The notes below the pieces were generated by a model. That model was given only the letters and a program-made list of their open reading frames with translations, searched no databases and was not told where the DNA came from. From contig JBHOQX010000098.1 of the NCBI GenBank assembly GCA_042408595.1, positions 9,990 to 73,989 on the forward strand: 64,000 nucleotides of DNA, read 5' to 3'. Source of the DNA: JBHOQX01 sp042408595 (GTDB taxonomy: Bacteria > Chloroflexota > Chloroflexia > Chloroflexales > Roseiflexaceae). Numbering within the stretch: position 1 is the first letter of the stretch; every line of letters starts with the position of its first letter. Positions 16,341 through 25,760 of this stretch are shown here, one piece after another. The position numbers were made by a program, and so were the translations under genes.

Positions 16341-17722
16341 GCCCCATCCAGCTCCATCCGCTCCAGCCGATCGCCCCCGCCGCGCCATCCACGGCCGCGG
16401 CGCCCACGCCGGCCGCCGGCCGGTTCCCTAACGAACCGGCCTCGATCGCCGAGACGGGCCTGAACGCCGGCTTCCTGAATGACCTGGTCCTGAAGGTCAT
16501 CTACTTCAACGGCAACATCACCGCGCAGGAGATCGGTGAGGTGACACGCCTGCCCTTCCTGGGCGTGCTCGACAAGGTGCTCGAGTTCCTCAAGCTCGAA
16601 GAGTATGTCGATATCGTCGGCGCGCAGGGCGGCTTCAGCGAGCGATCGTTCCAGTATGTCGTGGCCGGCAAGGGCCGCCTGAAGATCGCCGAGGTGCTGG
16701 ACCGCTCGCAGTACGCCGGCCCGGCCCCCGTGCCGCTCGACGCCTATATCGAGATGGTCCGGCGCCAGTCGATCGGCGAGATGGTGGTGGACGGCGCGAC
16801 AGTGCGCCGCGCCTTCAGCCACCTGGTCGTCAATGAGCGCATGCTAGACAAGATCGGCCCGGCGGCCAACTCGGCGCGCTCGCTCTTCCTCTACGGTCCC
16901 CCCGGCAATGGCAAGACCACGATCGCCGAGGGAATCGCCAACATGCTCGGCGGGCTGGTGCTCATCCCCTACGCGGTCGAGGTGGACGGGCAGGTGATCA
17001 AGGTCTTCGATCCGCTGAACCATAAGCCCGTGGATCAGCCGCCCGCGCCGGAGCCGGAGCCGGCGGGGCCGTTCGGCCCGGCGCGCGCCGCCGCTCCGGC
17101 CCAACCGGACCGCCGCTGGGTGCTCTGCCAGCGCCCGCAGGTGGTGGTCGGCGGCGAGCTGATCATGGAGCAACTCGAACTGATCTTCGACCCGATCTCG
17201 AAAGTCTATGAAGCGCCATACCAGATGAAGGCCAACAATGGCCTGTTCCTGATCGACGACTTCGGCCGACAGAAATGCCGCCCGACCGACCTGCTCAACC
17301 GCTGGATCGTGCCGCTGGAGAAGAAGGTCGACTATCTGGCGTTGCAGACGGGTAAAAAGCTCCAGATACCGTTCGATGTGCTGATCGTCTTCTCGACCAA
17401 CCTCTCGCCAAAGGATCTGGTGGACGATGCCTTCCTGCGGCGTATCCGCCACAAGATCGAGGTGCCGAACCCGGCGCCGGAGGAGTTCCGCGAGATTTTC
17501 AAGCGCGTCTGCAAGGCAAAGCAGATCGCCTACAGCGACGACGGGCTGCGCTACCTGGTGCAGGAACATTACATGAAGGCCCGGCGCGACCTGCGCGCCT
17601 GCCACCCGCGCGACCTGTGCGACCAGATCCTGGACGAGGCGAAGTACCGCGGCGTTCAGCCGGCCATGACCAAAGACCTGCTGGATCGCGCCTGCGAGGC
17701 GTATTTCGTCAAACTCGGCTAG
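16337..17722 (+). CDS. AAA+ ATPase with N-terminal winged-helix domain
   Basis: The 461-residue protein has a proline/alanine-rich leader (1-30), then a winged-helix-like region (about 40-135: VIYFNGNITAQEIGEVTRLPF, VLEFLKLEEYVDIVG). The AAA+ core follows: Walker A GPPGNGKTT near 187-195, Walker B LFLIDDFG near 304-311, sensor 1 FSTNLSP and an arginine-bearing DDAFLRRIRHKI. A proline/alanine-rich insertion (PAPEPEPAGPF) lies between the Walker motifs. It overlaps the small gene before it and is followed 16 bases later by a CpaF/TadA ATPase, so the three probably act together. The wHTH could bind DNA or protein. The exact function of the family is not known to me. Confidence 0.8.
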   Translation: MSPIQLHPLQPIAPAAPSTAAAPTPAAGRFPNEPASIAETGLNAGFLNDLVLKVIYFNGNITAQEIGEVTRLPFLGVLDKVLEFLKLEEYVDIVGAQGGFSERSFQYVVAGKGRLKIAEVLDRSQYAGPAPVPLDAYIEMVRRQSIGEMVVDGATVRRAFSHLVVNERMLDKIGPAANSARSLFLYGPPGNGKTTIAEGIANMLGGLVLIPYAVEVDGQVIKVFDPLNHKPVDQPPAPEPEPAGPFGPARAAAPAQPDRRWVLCQRPQVVVGGELIMEQLELIFDPISKVYEAPYQMKANNGLFLIDDFGRQKCRPTDLLNRWIVPLEKKVDYLALQTGKKLQIPFDVLIVFSTNLSPKDLVDDAFLRRIRHKIEVPNPAPEEFREIFKRVCKAKQIAYSDDGLRYLVQEHYMKARRDLRACHPRDLCDQILDEAKYRGVQPAMTKDLLDRACEAYFVKLG

Positions 17723-17738
17723 CGCTAGAGAGGAACGC

Positions 17739-19226
17739 ATGTCACTCCTGAAACGTCTTGGCACTCCATCTTCGCCGAGTGACACCCCCACGGTGGCGCC
17801 CGATAGCGATACCCCGCCCCCTGCGCCGGCGGCGGGTGGCCCTCCGGCGCCGCCCCCCCTGCCGCGCGCCACACCTGCCCCGGCCCAGGAGCCGCGCGCT
17901 GTCACCGCTCCGGCCGTGCCCGGCGCTGCCGGCGAGGGCATCTCGCACCAGCGGCTGCTGGAGCTCTCGCTCTGGATCGTGGACCGCATCCAAAGCTCGC
18001 TCGGCAATCAGACCGACCTCAGCCGGACGCCGGAGACGGAGCGGATGCTGCAGGAGCGCTTCAACAACTACTACCGCCAGAGCGGCGTCAGCCTGAGCGA
18101 CGCGCAGGCCCGTCAGCTCTATGCCATGGTGCTGGACGAACTGTTCGGCTTCGGCCCGATTGAGCCGTTGCTGCGCCAGGACGACATCACCGAGGTGATG
18201 GTCAACGGTCCGAAGCAGGTCTACATCGAGCAGCGCGGCAAGCTGACCCTCTCGCCGGTCATGTTCGCCAACGACGACCACGTGCTCAAGGTGATCGACC
18301 GGATCATCCGCCCGCTTGGTCGGCGCATCGACCGCAAATGGCCGATGGTGGACGCCCGCCTGCCGGACGGGAGCCGCGTCAACGCGATCATCCCGCCCTG
18401 CGCGATCGACGGCCCGTCGGTGACGATCCGCAAGTTCTCGAAGAAGAAACTTCAGATCGAGGACCTGATCAAATTCGGCTCGCTGACGCCGGAGATGGCC
18501 GAGTTCCTGCGGGCCTGCGTCGTCAGCCGGCTGAACATCGTCGTCGCTGGCGGCACCGGCTCCGGCAAGACGACCCTGCTGAACGTTCTGTCGAACTTCA
18601 TCCCGAACGACGAGCGCATCGTCACGATCGAGGATAGCGCCGAGTTGAAGCTAGCGCAGGAGCATGTCGTCCGGCTCGAGTCGAAGCCGGCGGAGGTGGA
18701 CGGCAGCGGGCGCGTCGCCATTCGCGATCTGGTGATCAACTCGCTGCGCATGCGCCCGGAGCGGATTGTCATCGGCGAGTGCCGCGGCGGCGAGACGCTC
18801 GACATGCTTCAGGCGATGAACACCGGCCACGACGGCTCGCTGACGACGCTGCATGCCAACACCCCGCGCGACGCGATCGCCCGCATGGAAACGATGGCGA
18901 TGATGGCCGGGATGGACATGCCGCTGCGGGTCATCCGCGAGCAGATCGCCTCGGCGATCGACCTGATCGTGCAGCAGACACGCCTGGAAGATGGCCAGCG
19001 TAAGGTGTCGTACATCACCGAAGTGCAGGGCATGGAGGGCGATACTGTGGTGCTGCAGGACATCTTCATGCTCGAGGTGCGCGGGAAGACGCCGGAGGGC
19101 AGAGTGCTGGCCGAGTTGAAGCCGACCGGCACCCGGCCGCGCTTCACGCCGCGCCTGGAGGCCCACGGCTTCAAGCTGCCGCCGGGGATCTTCGGCGCGA
19201 CGCTGCCGGGGCAGAAGGGCTGGTAG
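17739..19226 (+). CDS. CpaF/TadA-type secretion ATPase
   Basis: This 495-residue hexameric ATPase belongs to the type II/IV secretion superfamily, Tad (Flp pilus) branch. A proline-rich variable leader fills residues 10-65. The N-terminal domain includes LFGFGPIEPLLRQDDITEVMVNG (135-157). The Walker A is GGTGSGKTTL at 271-280, the Asp box is TIEDSAEL, and the His box is DGSLTTLHANTPRDA. The length is typical of CpaF. It would power pilus assembly or secretion at the cytoplasmic face of the membrane. No TadB, TadC, pilin or prepilin peptidase is in the window, so its partners are encoded elsewhere or replaced by the genes upstream. Confidence 0.88.
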   Translation: MSLLKRLGTPSSPSDTPTVAPDSDTPPPAPAAGGPPAPPPLPRATPAPAQEPRAVTAPAVPGAAGEGISHQRLLELSLWIVDRIQSSLGNQTDLSRTPETERMLQERFNNYYRQSGVSLSDAQARQLYAMVLDELFGFGPIEPLLRQDDITEVMVNGPKQVYIEQRGKLTLSPVMFANDDHVLKVIDRIIRPLGRRIDRKWPMVDARLPDGSRVNAIIPPCAIDGPSVTIRKFSKKKLQIEDLIKFGSLTPEMAEFLRACVVSRLNIVVAGGTGSGKTTLLNVLSNFIPNDERIVTIEDSAELKLAQEHVVRLESKPAEVDGSGRVAIRDLVINSLRMRPERIVIGECRGGETLDMLQAMNTGHDGSLTTLHANTPRDAIARMETMAMMAGMDMPLRVIREQIASAIDLIVQQTRLEDGQRKVSYITEVQGMEGDTVVLQDIFMLEVRGKTPEGRVLAELKPTGTRPRFTPRLEAHGFKLPPGIFGATLPGQKGW

Positions 19227-19246
19227 CCCACGGCAGCGGGTCGGTT

Positions 19247-19290
19247 GGGCGTGTGGATGGCGAGCCGGTACCCTCCTCATCCACATACCC
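19247..19290. terminator. Hairpin between convergent genes
   Basis: GGGCGTGTGGATG (19247-19259) and CATCCACATACCC (19278-19290) pair with one mismatch around an 18-base loop. It sits between the stops of the CpaF-type and comF genes and may end transcription from both sides; T-runs are absent. Confidence 0.45.
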
Positions 19291-19305
19291 ACCCGGCGCC
19301 GCGCT

Positions 19306-19956
19306 TCAGTCCGGCCGCGACCGCGCCAGCGCCAGGCCGTAGACCTGCTGCGCGCCGGCGGCCAGCAGCGCCTCCGCGCAGGCGCCCATGGTTGCGCCGG
19401 TGGTGAGAACATCGTCCACGATCAGCACGCGCGCCGGCGGTGGCGCCGTGCCCCGCCACACGAACGCCCCCCGCATATTCTCGCGCCGCTTGTGCGCACC
19501 GAGCCGTGCCTGCTGCTGCGTCTCACGAACCCGCACCAGGCCGCCTGCCAGCAGCGGCAGCCGCGCCGCGGCGGCGACGCGCCGCGCCAGTTCTTCCGCT
19601 TGGTTGAAGCCGCGCTCCGCTTGGCGCGCCGCGTGGAGCGGCACCGGCAGCACGGCCTGGGCCCCGCGTGGCACCCCGCCGGCATCCGTCACTAGCAGCC
19701 CGCCGAGCAGATCGGCCATGCGCCGCTCGCGCCCGTACTTGAACCGGCGGATGGCGGGAGGCAGCGCGCCGTCGTACAGGTAGGCGATACGTACCGCCGC
19801 GAGCCCCGGCACCGCCACACGGTCATCCGGGGGGTAGGGGGTGAGGCCGGTACGGCAACGAGGGCACAGGAGCGCGCCGGCGGCTGCGCAGCCGGCGCAG
19901 CGATCCGGAAAGAAGAACGAGAGAAACGCATCGAAGAGCGGGCGGGGTGCAAGCAT
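19306..19956 (-). CDS. ComF-family phosphoribosyltransferase-like protein
   Basis: The 216-residue protein has the ComF layout: an N-terminal zinc-finger-like segment (FFPDRCAGCAAAGALLCPRC, cysteines near 20-36), then a phosphoribosyltransferase fold with VLPVPLH, RGFNQAEELARR near 117-128, and the PRPP-binding loop VLIVDDVLTTGAT near 175-187. ComF proteins help DNA uptake during natural transformation, or act as orphan PRTases. AGGAG lies seven bases before the ATG, and a TTGCTT-17-TATATA promoter is upstream. It is divergent from the subtilase gene. Confidence 0.88.
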   Translation of the reverse strand: MLAPRPLFDAFLSFFFPDRCAGCAAAGALLCPRCRTGLTPYPPDDRVAVPGLAAVRIAYLYDGALPPAIRRFKYGRERRMADLLGGLLVTDAGGVPRGAQAVLPVPLHAARQAERGFNQAEELARRVAAAARLPLLAGGLVRVRETQQQARLGAHKRRENMRGAFVWRGTAPPPARVLIVDDVLTTGATMGACAEALLAAGAQQVYGLALARSRPD

Positions 19957-19998
19957 CAGGCTGCTCCTGAACGGCCGGAAACGTCTTCTCCTGCACTT

Positions 19999-20027
19999 TA
20001 TATACCGTGCAGACAGGCGAAAAGCAA
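19999..20027 (-). promoter_or_regulatory. Promoter of comF
   Basis: On the minus strand TTGCTT (20022-20027) and TATATA (19999-20004) are 17 bp apart. The -10 ends 42 bases before the comF start at 19956. Confidence 0.7.
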
Positions 20028-20152
20028 CGGGAGCGCCATTCTGTCATCCTTTTTTCATTACGCGTCCGCGCAAGAAGTGTTATCATTTCCGATGTATCGG
20101 TCGTGTAACGCCGCGCCGGGTGGCGGACCGTTCCAGGTCAAGGAGGCGATAC

Positions 20153-22612
20153 GTGGCGAAGCGCGCTCTTCCCGGCGTCCTGGTGCTTACGCTGCTATCG
20201 TGCCTGTTCGCCCTGCCGGCCGCCCCGGGACACGCCGATTCGCTTCGGACGATCTTTCTCCGCCGCGCCCAGTTCGACCCGCTGCGCGCCCCTCCAGCGG
20301 CGATGCGTGCGCCCGAGTCGCTCGGCCGCGCCGGCCTGCTGCTGGTGCAGTTCGATGGGCCGGCCGGCGACGCGCGCGCCCGGCTGGAGCAGGCAGGGCT
20401 GCGCCCGCTGAGCTACATCCCCGACGACACCTGGCTGGTGCGCGACACCGGCGCCGGCCTGAACGCAGCCCGCGCCCTGCCCGGCGTGCGCTGGGTCGGG
20501 CCGTACGCCCCCGGCCTGCGCCGCGCTACCGAACTCGACGGGGCGTCGGCCGGCGCGGATGAGCTGCGCGTCAACGCGACGCCGGACGCCGACCTCGACG
20601 CGCTCGCCGCGGCTGTCGTGGCGGCGGGCGGGGCCGTGCGCGCTCGCACCGCTGCCGGAGAGCTGCGCGCCCTGCGCGTCACCCTGCCGCGGGCGGCGTT
20701 GCCCGCTCTCATCGGGCGCGACGATGTGCTGTGGGTCGAGCCGTACCACGTGCTCACGGTGACCAACGACCGCGCCCGCCGCGTCCTTGGCATCGACCAG
20801 GCGCGCGAGCAGCTCCCCGGATTGACCGGCGCGGGCCAGATCGTCGCCGTGACCGACTCGGGGCTGGACCAGCAGGCCACGCTGAGCGCCGATTTCGCCG
20901 GGCGAGTCGCGCGTGGGTTCTCGCGGGCGGAGATGAGCGCTCTTTGCACCTCGCCCGACCCTTCAAACAGCGCCTTCACCTGGAGCGACCTGAACGGCCA
21001 CGGCACGCATGTCGCCGGGACGATCGCCGGGAGCGGCGCGCTCTCGCCACCCGGGCAGAACTTCGCCGGCATGGCCCCGCAGGCTCGCCTGGTCGTGCAG
21101 GCTACGTCGTCGGGCGGCGACTCGCTGGATTGTCTGCCGGATCCGGATCGCTACCTCGGCCTGGCCTACGACGCCGGGGCGCGGGTACAGAATGCCAGCT
21201 TCGGCTCGGACGCCCAGGGCGCGTACAACTACGACGCCTCGGCGGTGGATCGCTTCCTGTGGGAGCACAACGATCACCTGCTCGTCGTCTCGGCGGGCAA
21301 CGCCGGCAAAGACGCGAACGGCGACGGCGTGATCGACCGCGGCTCGGTCGGCACCCCCGCCACGGCCAAGAACGTGATCAGCGTCGGCGCGAGCGAGAAC
21401 GATCGGCCCAGGGCGGCGGGCGGCCTGTGCGCCTTCGAGACGCCGTATAACTGTGCCTGGGGCAACTTCGGCTATACCACCGGCGCGCTCAACACCGACC
21501 CGGTGAGCGACAACCCGGACGGCCTGGCGCCGTTCTCCAGCCGCGGCCCGGCGCAGGATGGCCGGATCAAGCCGGAGATCGTCGCGCCTGGCACCAGCGT
21601 GCTGTCCACCAAATCGCACGATCCGAACGTCACCTACACCTTCAACTACGACGACGATTACGCCTACAACTTCGGCACGTCGATGGCCGCGCCGATGGTG
21701 AGCGGCATGGCGGCGCTGGTGCGGCAATGGCTGGCGCAGGAGAAAATGGACCCGTCACCGAGCGCTGCGCTGGTGAAGGCTATGCTGTTGAACGGCGCGA
21801 CCGACGCGCGACCGGGCCAGTACGGCTTCGGCGCGACCGCCGAGATCCCCGCCGCATGGCCGAATAACGTCGAGGGGTGGGGGCGGGCGAATCTGCCGGT
21901 CACCCTTGGGCTGGACGGTGTGGGGCGGCTGTGGCTGGCGGACAACCGCGCCGGCCTGGCGACCGGCGATGTCGCCAGCTACCCGCTGGTGGTGGCGGCC
22001 GGCGCGCCGCTGCGGATCACCCTGGCGTGGACAGACTACTGGGCCGGGCCGATGGTGGCGAAGGCGCTGGTCAACGATCTGGATCTCGAGGTCGTGCTGC
22101 CGAACGGCAGCGTCGTGCGCGGCAACGCAGCGGCGGAGCTGCCGTCGGCCTGCCGTTCCGGCGGGGCCGACCGCTGCAACAACGTCGAAAGCGTCGAGAT
22201 CGCCGCGCCGGAGGCCGGCACGTACACCGTGCGGGTGCGCGGCTTCAACGTGCCCCGCGGCCCGCAGCCCTTCGCGCTGGTGGCGCATGCGGCGGAGCTG
22301 GCCGGCGGCGCCCCGTCCACCCCGGCCGGATTGACCGCGACCGCAGCCGGCGGTACGGGGCCGGCTGTGCAGCTCAACTGGCCGGTGGTGAGCGACGCCA
22401 CGTTCTACGAGATCGAGGAACGCACCGGCGGGACCGTCACCCTGCTGCTGAAAACCAGGCAGCCTCCGGTGACGGTGGTGAGCGATGTGGGTAGCCACAG
22501 CTACCGGGTGCGCGCCTGCAACCTGGCGGGGTGCAGTGCCTGGAGCAGCCCGGCGGCGGCCGTCGTGACGCGCCCGCCGGGCAAGGTGTACCTGCCGCTC
22601 GGGGGTGGGTAG
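20153..22612 (+). CDS. Secreted subtilisin-like serine protease (S8) with C-terminal beta domains
   Basis: The 819-residue preproprotein starts at GTG with AAGGAGG seven bases ahead. A signal peptide covers about 1-28 (LPGVLVLTLLSCLFALPAAPGHA). A propeptide-like region follows to about 200. The catalytic triad is Asp in VAVTDSGLD near 233, His in NGHGTHVAGT near 283 and Ser in FGTSMAAPM near 509; the oxyanion Asn is in VVSAGNAG. A jelly-roll/P-domain-like region (about 580-715) and a fibronectin-III-like domain (about 720-810) follow. The chain ends KVYLPLGGG, like the tail of the exported protein at 6654-7430. It is exported to degrade or process extracellular protein. It is convergent with the double-vWA gene. 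Confidence 0.9.
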   Translation: MAKRALPGVLVLTLLSCLFALPAAPGHADSLRTIFLRRAQFDPLRAPPAAMRAPESLGRAGLLLVQFDGPAGDARARLEQAGLRPLSYIPDDTWLVRDTGAGLNAARALPGVRWVGPYAPGLRRATELDGASAGADELRVNATPDADLDALAAAVVAAGGAVRARTAAGELRALRVTLPRAALPALIGRDDVLWVEPYHVLTVTNDRARRVLGIDQAREQLPGLTGAGQIVAVTDSGLDQQATLSADFAGRVARGFSRAEMSALCTSPDPSNSAFTWSDLNGHGTHVAGTIAGSGALSPPGQNFAGMAPQARLVVQATSSGGDSLDCLPDPDRYLGLAYDAGARVQNASFGSDAQGAYNYDASAVDRFLWEHNDHLLVVSAGNAGKDANGDGVIDRGSVGTPATAKNVISVGASENDRPRAAGGLCAFETPYNCAWGNFGYTTGALNTDPVSDNPDGLAPFSSRGPAQDGRIKPEIVAPGTSVLSTKSHDPNVTYTFNYDDDYAYNFGTSMAAPMVSGMAALVRQWLAQEKMDPSPSAALVKAMLLNGATDARPGQYGFGATAEIPAAWPNNVEGWGRANLPVTLGLDGVGRLWLADNRAGLATGDVASYPLVVAAGAPLRITLAWTDYWAGPMVAKALVNDLDLEVVLPNGSVVRGNAAAELPSACRSGGADRCNNVESVEIAAPEAGTYTVRVRGFNVPRGPQPFALVAHAAELAGGAPSTPAGLTATAAGGTGPAVQLNWPVVSDATFYEIEERTGGTVTLLLKTRQPPVTVVSDVGSHSYRVRACNLAGCSAWSSPAAAVVTRPPGKVYLPLGGG

Positions 22613-22726
22613 GCCCTCGACAATGATGGGGAGCCAAGGAGCGGGGAGGTAGAAAGACGAGAAGGATGTGCCCTCTGCATCCCGGTCTCTGATCTGAAAC
22701 GGCCGCACCGCGCTGGCCGCCGCGGG

Positions 22727-25579
22727 TCAGTCCGACTGACGCCGGCCGCGCGCGCGGCGCTTGGCGGCCATAAGCCGGGCCAATGCGTCCGCTTCTGTGG
22801 GCGGCGACGCAGGCGCTGGCGGCGAGTTGGGCGGCGTGGCCTGCGTCGTCGTCGTTGCGGCCTCGGGCGCAGGCGGGGCCGGCGCCTGCTCCGCGGGCCT
22901 GAACGAGGCCGACGGCGTCGGGCGCGCCCGCTGCTTGGCGGCGCTCAGCCGGGCCAGCGCCGGTTGAGCGGACGTGGCGGCGTGCCGGGCGCGGGCGCGG
23001 CGCACCCCGATGAAATTCAGGTCGCTCCGGCGCAGCGACAGGCGACGCACTGCGACATCCAGCGGCCAGAGCAACAGCGCCAGCCAGAGCAGCGGCAGCG
23101 CGATCTCCTGCACCGCGCCGACTGGCTGCGTCGATGATGCGAACACCGCCTCCGGAGACGGTTCCACCCGCCCGCCGGTGATCGCGGCCAGGTCGCGCAG
23201 CAGCGCCGGGTTCGCCCGCTGCTCGCCGTACTCCGGCGAATAGCTGACCACCAGCCCGCTCGTCGCGCTGCCGATCGGCTGGCCCTGCCTGTCCGCGGCC
23301 GCCACCTGCGCCAGATACACCCCCGGCGTGGTGGTCGTCGCTGTGGCCCGGTAGCGACCCGGCCCGACCTGCACAAAGCGGAGCGCGGCGGCACTGTTCT
23401 CCGGGTCGAGCAGTTGCCCGGCGAGGTCAAGGTCGTTCAGCGGGCGGCCTTGCGCGTCGAGCGCCGTCACCTCCAGCGCCGACTGCGCGCCCTCGTTGGT
23501 CGCCTGCACCGTCAGCCGGTCGCCGGTGCGCGGCGGCAGCAGCAGGTCCACCAGCCCGCCGACGAAACGCGGAAATTCGCCCCAGGTCACCCACGCCTTC
23601 GCCCACTTCGGCTGCAGGTCGCTCGTCCAGGCGACGACCCGTCCGAGCCCGTACTGCCATTGCGCCAGCACCGGGCGGTTGTCGGGCGAGACCAGGATGG
23701 CGCGCGCGGTTGGCTTGATCTCCGTGCCGTTGAAGCCGAGCAGCGGGGGCAGGGCGTTCAGCCCGCGCATGATCGGCGAGGGCAGGGCGATCGTGGGCGT
23801 GAACGGCTCTTCGATAATATCGCGCCCGGCGGCCAGCACGCTCTCTTGCAGAAAGATGCGCGGCACATCGCTGATCTGCCGCACCTGGTAAAAGCGGCCG
23901 CCGCCGCGCCGCGCGATCTCCTCCAGATTCGGATTGGCATCGGTCCCGATCGCCACGGTGGAGATGGTGATGCCGCCGGCGCGCATCTGGTCGATCAGGT
24001 CGCCGTAGTTGCTCTCGGCGATCCCATCGGTTAGCAGGATGACGTGCTTGATGCGCGCGTCGGCGGGGGCGAGCGCCCGGGCCGCCTGCTCGATGCCGGG
24101 GCGGATGTCGGTGCCGCCATTAGCGTCGAAGCTACTGAGCGCCCGCTCGATCTCGACGGCAGGCGGCAGCTTTTGCAGCGGGAGCACCCACTGCGCGCTG
24201 AAATCGAACACCACCAGTCCGATCTGGTCGTTCTGGCTCAGACCGAGGCTCGCCTGGTAGACCGCCTCCTTCGCCAGATCAAGCTTGGTGCGCCCGCCGC
24301 CGCTGCCGGACATCCCCATGCTGCCGCTCCGGTCGATAACCATCACCAGGCCGAGATCTGGCTGCTGCGCTGTGGTGCGCGGGTCGAGATCGACCGGAAG
24401 CACCTCCTCCAGCGGGGTGCGGCGATAGCCCCCGGCGCCAAACGAGTCCACGCCGCCGACCATGGCCAGCCCCCGGCCGAGTTGTTTCACATAGATCGGG
24501 AGGGCATCCATCAGCGGACGTGGCAGGTCGCGGGCGGGGGTATCGACCAGCATGATCGCCGCGTAGGCGTTCAATGCAGCCAGGTCAGCCGGCACACCCC
24601 CCGGCGCGGCAACCTCGGCGCGGGCGCCGACGGCCGCCAGCGCGCTGCGCAAGGTCTCGGCGCGCTCCGGGGCGCTGGCGATCAGCAGAATCCGCGGCGG
24701 CCCCTGCACGTCGGTGAACGCCGCGGCGCGGTTGTTCTTCGGCTCGGTGTCGCCCTCGGCATCGAGGCGCACCTCCAGCCGCCGGAAGCCGGCGTCGCCG
24801 GCGGCGATCCGCACCGGGATCTCGTTCGTGCCGGCGGTGAGCGTCACCTGCTGCTCGGCCGCCAGCTTGCCATCGACAAAGACCTGGAGCTTGCCGGTCG
24901 TATCGAGCGACGAGCGAACGACCACGCCGAGGGTCTCGTCCTGCCCTTCGCGGGCCATCGCCGGGGCTTTCAGCTCGCTGACGACCACGTCCGGCCCGCC
25001 TGAGCCGGTCGTCGCCACGACATCGATCGGCACGCCGCGCACCCGCGCCAGCCGCGCCGCGTCGGCGGCGTGGCCGCTGTTCTCACCGCCGTCCGAGAGC
25101 AGCACCAGCCGCTTCTGGGTGTCGGCCGGGAGCAGCGCCAGGCCGAGCTGGATGGCGTCCTGGATGTTGGTGCGGGTCGTCAGCGGGGTCGAGGTCAGGC
25201 GGCTCAGGGTGGTGAGGGACGATGGCACCCGCTCGACCAGGGCGTTCTCGCCGAAGGCGACGATCGCCGCCTGGTCGCCCTGTGGCATGGCCCGCAGAGC
25301 ATCGGCGACATACTGCGCCGCCTGCTCGCGCTGCGGCTGCGGGACGGAGTCCGAGAGATCGATCAGAAACACCGTGGTGACGGCTTGCACCGGGCGGACA
25401 AGCTGCGTGCCGGCGAGCGCGAGCACGAGCGCCAGCAGGATCGCGCCGCGGATGACCAGGCTGGCCCAGAAGCGCGCCGGCGCAAGGCGCCGCGGCGTCA
25501 GCAGCGCGAACGCCCAGAGGGCGGGAAGCAGCGCCAGCAGCGCAAGGGCCGCCGGTGTGATAAAGGACAAGCGCAGCAT
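22727..25579 (-). CDS. Membrane protein with two vWA domains (last gene of the MoxR-vWA cluster)
   Basis: The 950-residue protein starts with two membrane helices (5-27, 38-60), typical of BatA/BatB-like proteins. The first vWA domain has the metal-site motif DLSDS at 74-78. A central part (about 300-400) resembles a class I glutamine-amidotransferase-like fold. A second vWA domain has DRSGSM at 416-421 with a complete DxSxS. Beta domains follow, then a helix near 830-850 (ALPLLWLALLLWPLDVAVRRL). The basic tail has two copies of a motif, ALARLSAAKQRAR and ALARLMAAKRRAR, split by a Pro/Thr-rich linker. It probably works at the membrane with the MoxR ATPase at 28869-29867. Confidence 0.85.
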   Translation of the reverse strand: MLRLSFITPAALALLALLPALWAFALLTPRRLAPARFWASLVIRGAILLALVLALAGTQLVRPVQAVTTVFLIDLSDSVPQPQREQAAQYVADALRAMPQGDQAAIVAFGENALVERVPSSLTTLSRLTSTPLTTRTNIQDAIQLGLALLPADTQKRLVLLSDGGENSGHAADAARLARVRGVPIDVVATTGSGGPDVVVSELKAPAMAREGQDETLGVVVRSSLDTTGKLQVFVDGKLAAEQQVTLTAGTNEIPVRIAAGDAGFRRLEVRLDAEGDTEPKNNRAAAFTDVQGPPRILLIASAPERAETLRSALAAVGARAEVAAPGGVPADLAALNAYAAIMLVDTPARDLPRPLMDALPIYVKQLGRGLAMVGGVDSFGAGGYRRTPLEEVLPVDLDPRTTAQQPDLGLVMVIDRSGSMGMSGSGGGRTKLDLAKEAVYQASLGLSQNDQIGLVVFDFSAQWVLPLQKLPPAVEIERALSSFDANGGTDIRPGIEQAARALAPADARIKHVILLTDGIAESNYGDLIDQMRAGGITISTVAIGTDANPNLEEIARRGGGRFYQVRQISDVPRIFLQESVLAAGRDIIEEPFTPTIALPSPIMRGLNALPPLLGFNGTEIKPTARAILVSPDNRPVLAQWQYGLGRVVAWTSDLQPKWAKAWVTWGEFPRFVGGLVDLLLPPRTGDRLTVQATNEGAQSALEVTALDAQGRPLNDLDLAGQLLDPENSAAALRFVQVGPGRYRATATTTTPGVYLAQVAAADRQGQPIGSATSGLVVSYSPEYGEQRANPALLRDLAAITGGRVEPSPEAVFASSTQPVGAVQEIALPLLWLALLLWPLDVAVRRLSLRRSDLNFIGVRRARARHAATSAQPALARLSAAKQRARPTPSASFRPAEQAPAPPAPEAATTTTQATPPNSPPAPASPPTEADALARLMAAKRRARGRRQSD

Positions 25580-25651
25580 CTGGATGCCTTACGGCGCGGG
25601 CAGCAGGCTGCCGCGCGGTGGGGCGCCGGGCGGGACGTCTCTTTGATCAGC

Positions 25652-25660
25652 AGTATAGCA
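25652..25660 (-). promoter_or_regulatory. Extended -10 promoter before the double-vWA gene
   Basis: On the minus strand the sequence reads TGCTATACT, an extended -10, 73 bases before the start at 25579. It could give the last gene of the cluster its own transcript. The 181-base gap otherwise holds nothing recognisable. Confidence 0.5.
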
Positions 25661-25760
25661 CGGCGGCGGGCACGTCGCCAGGACCAGGCCGGGATTTCTG
25701 TGCCGAGGCCGAAAGGGCGCAGTTGTGCTTTGCGCGCTGCGCGCCGCTTTGGCCGAATCT

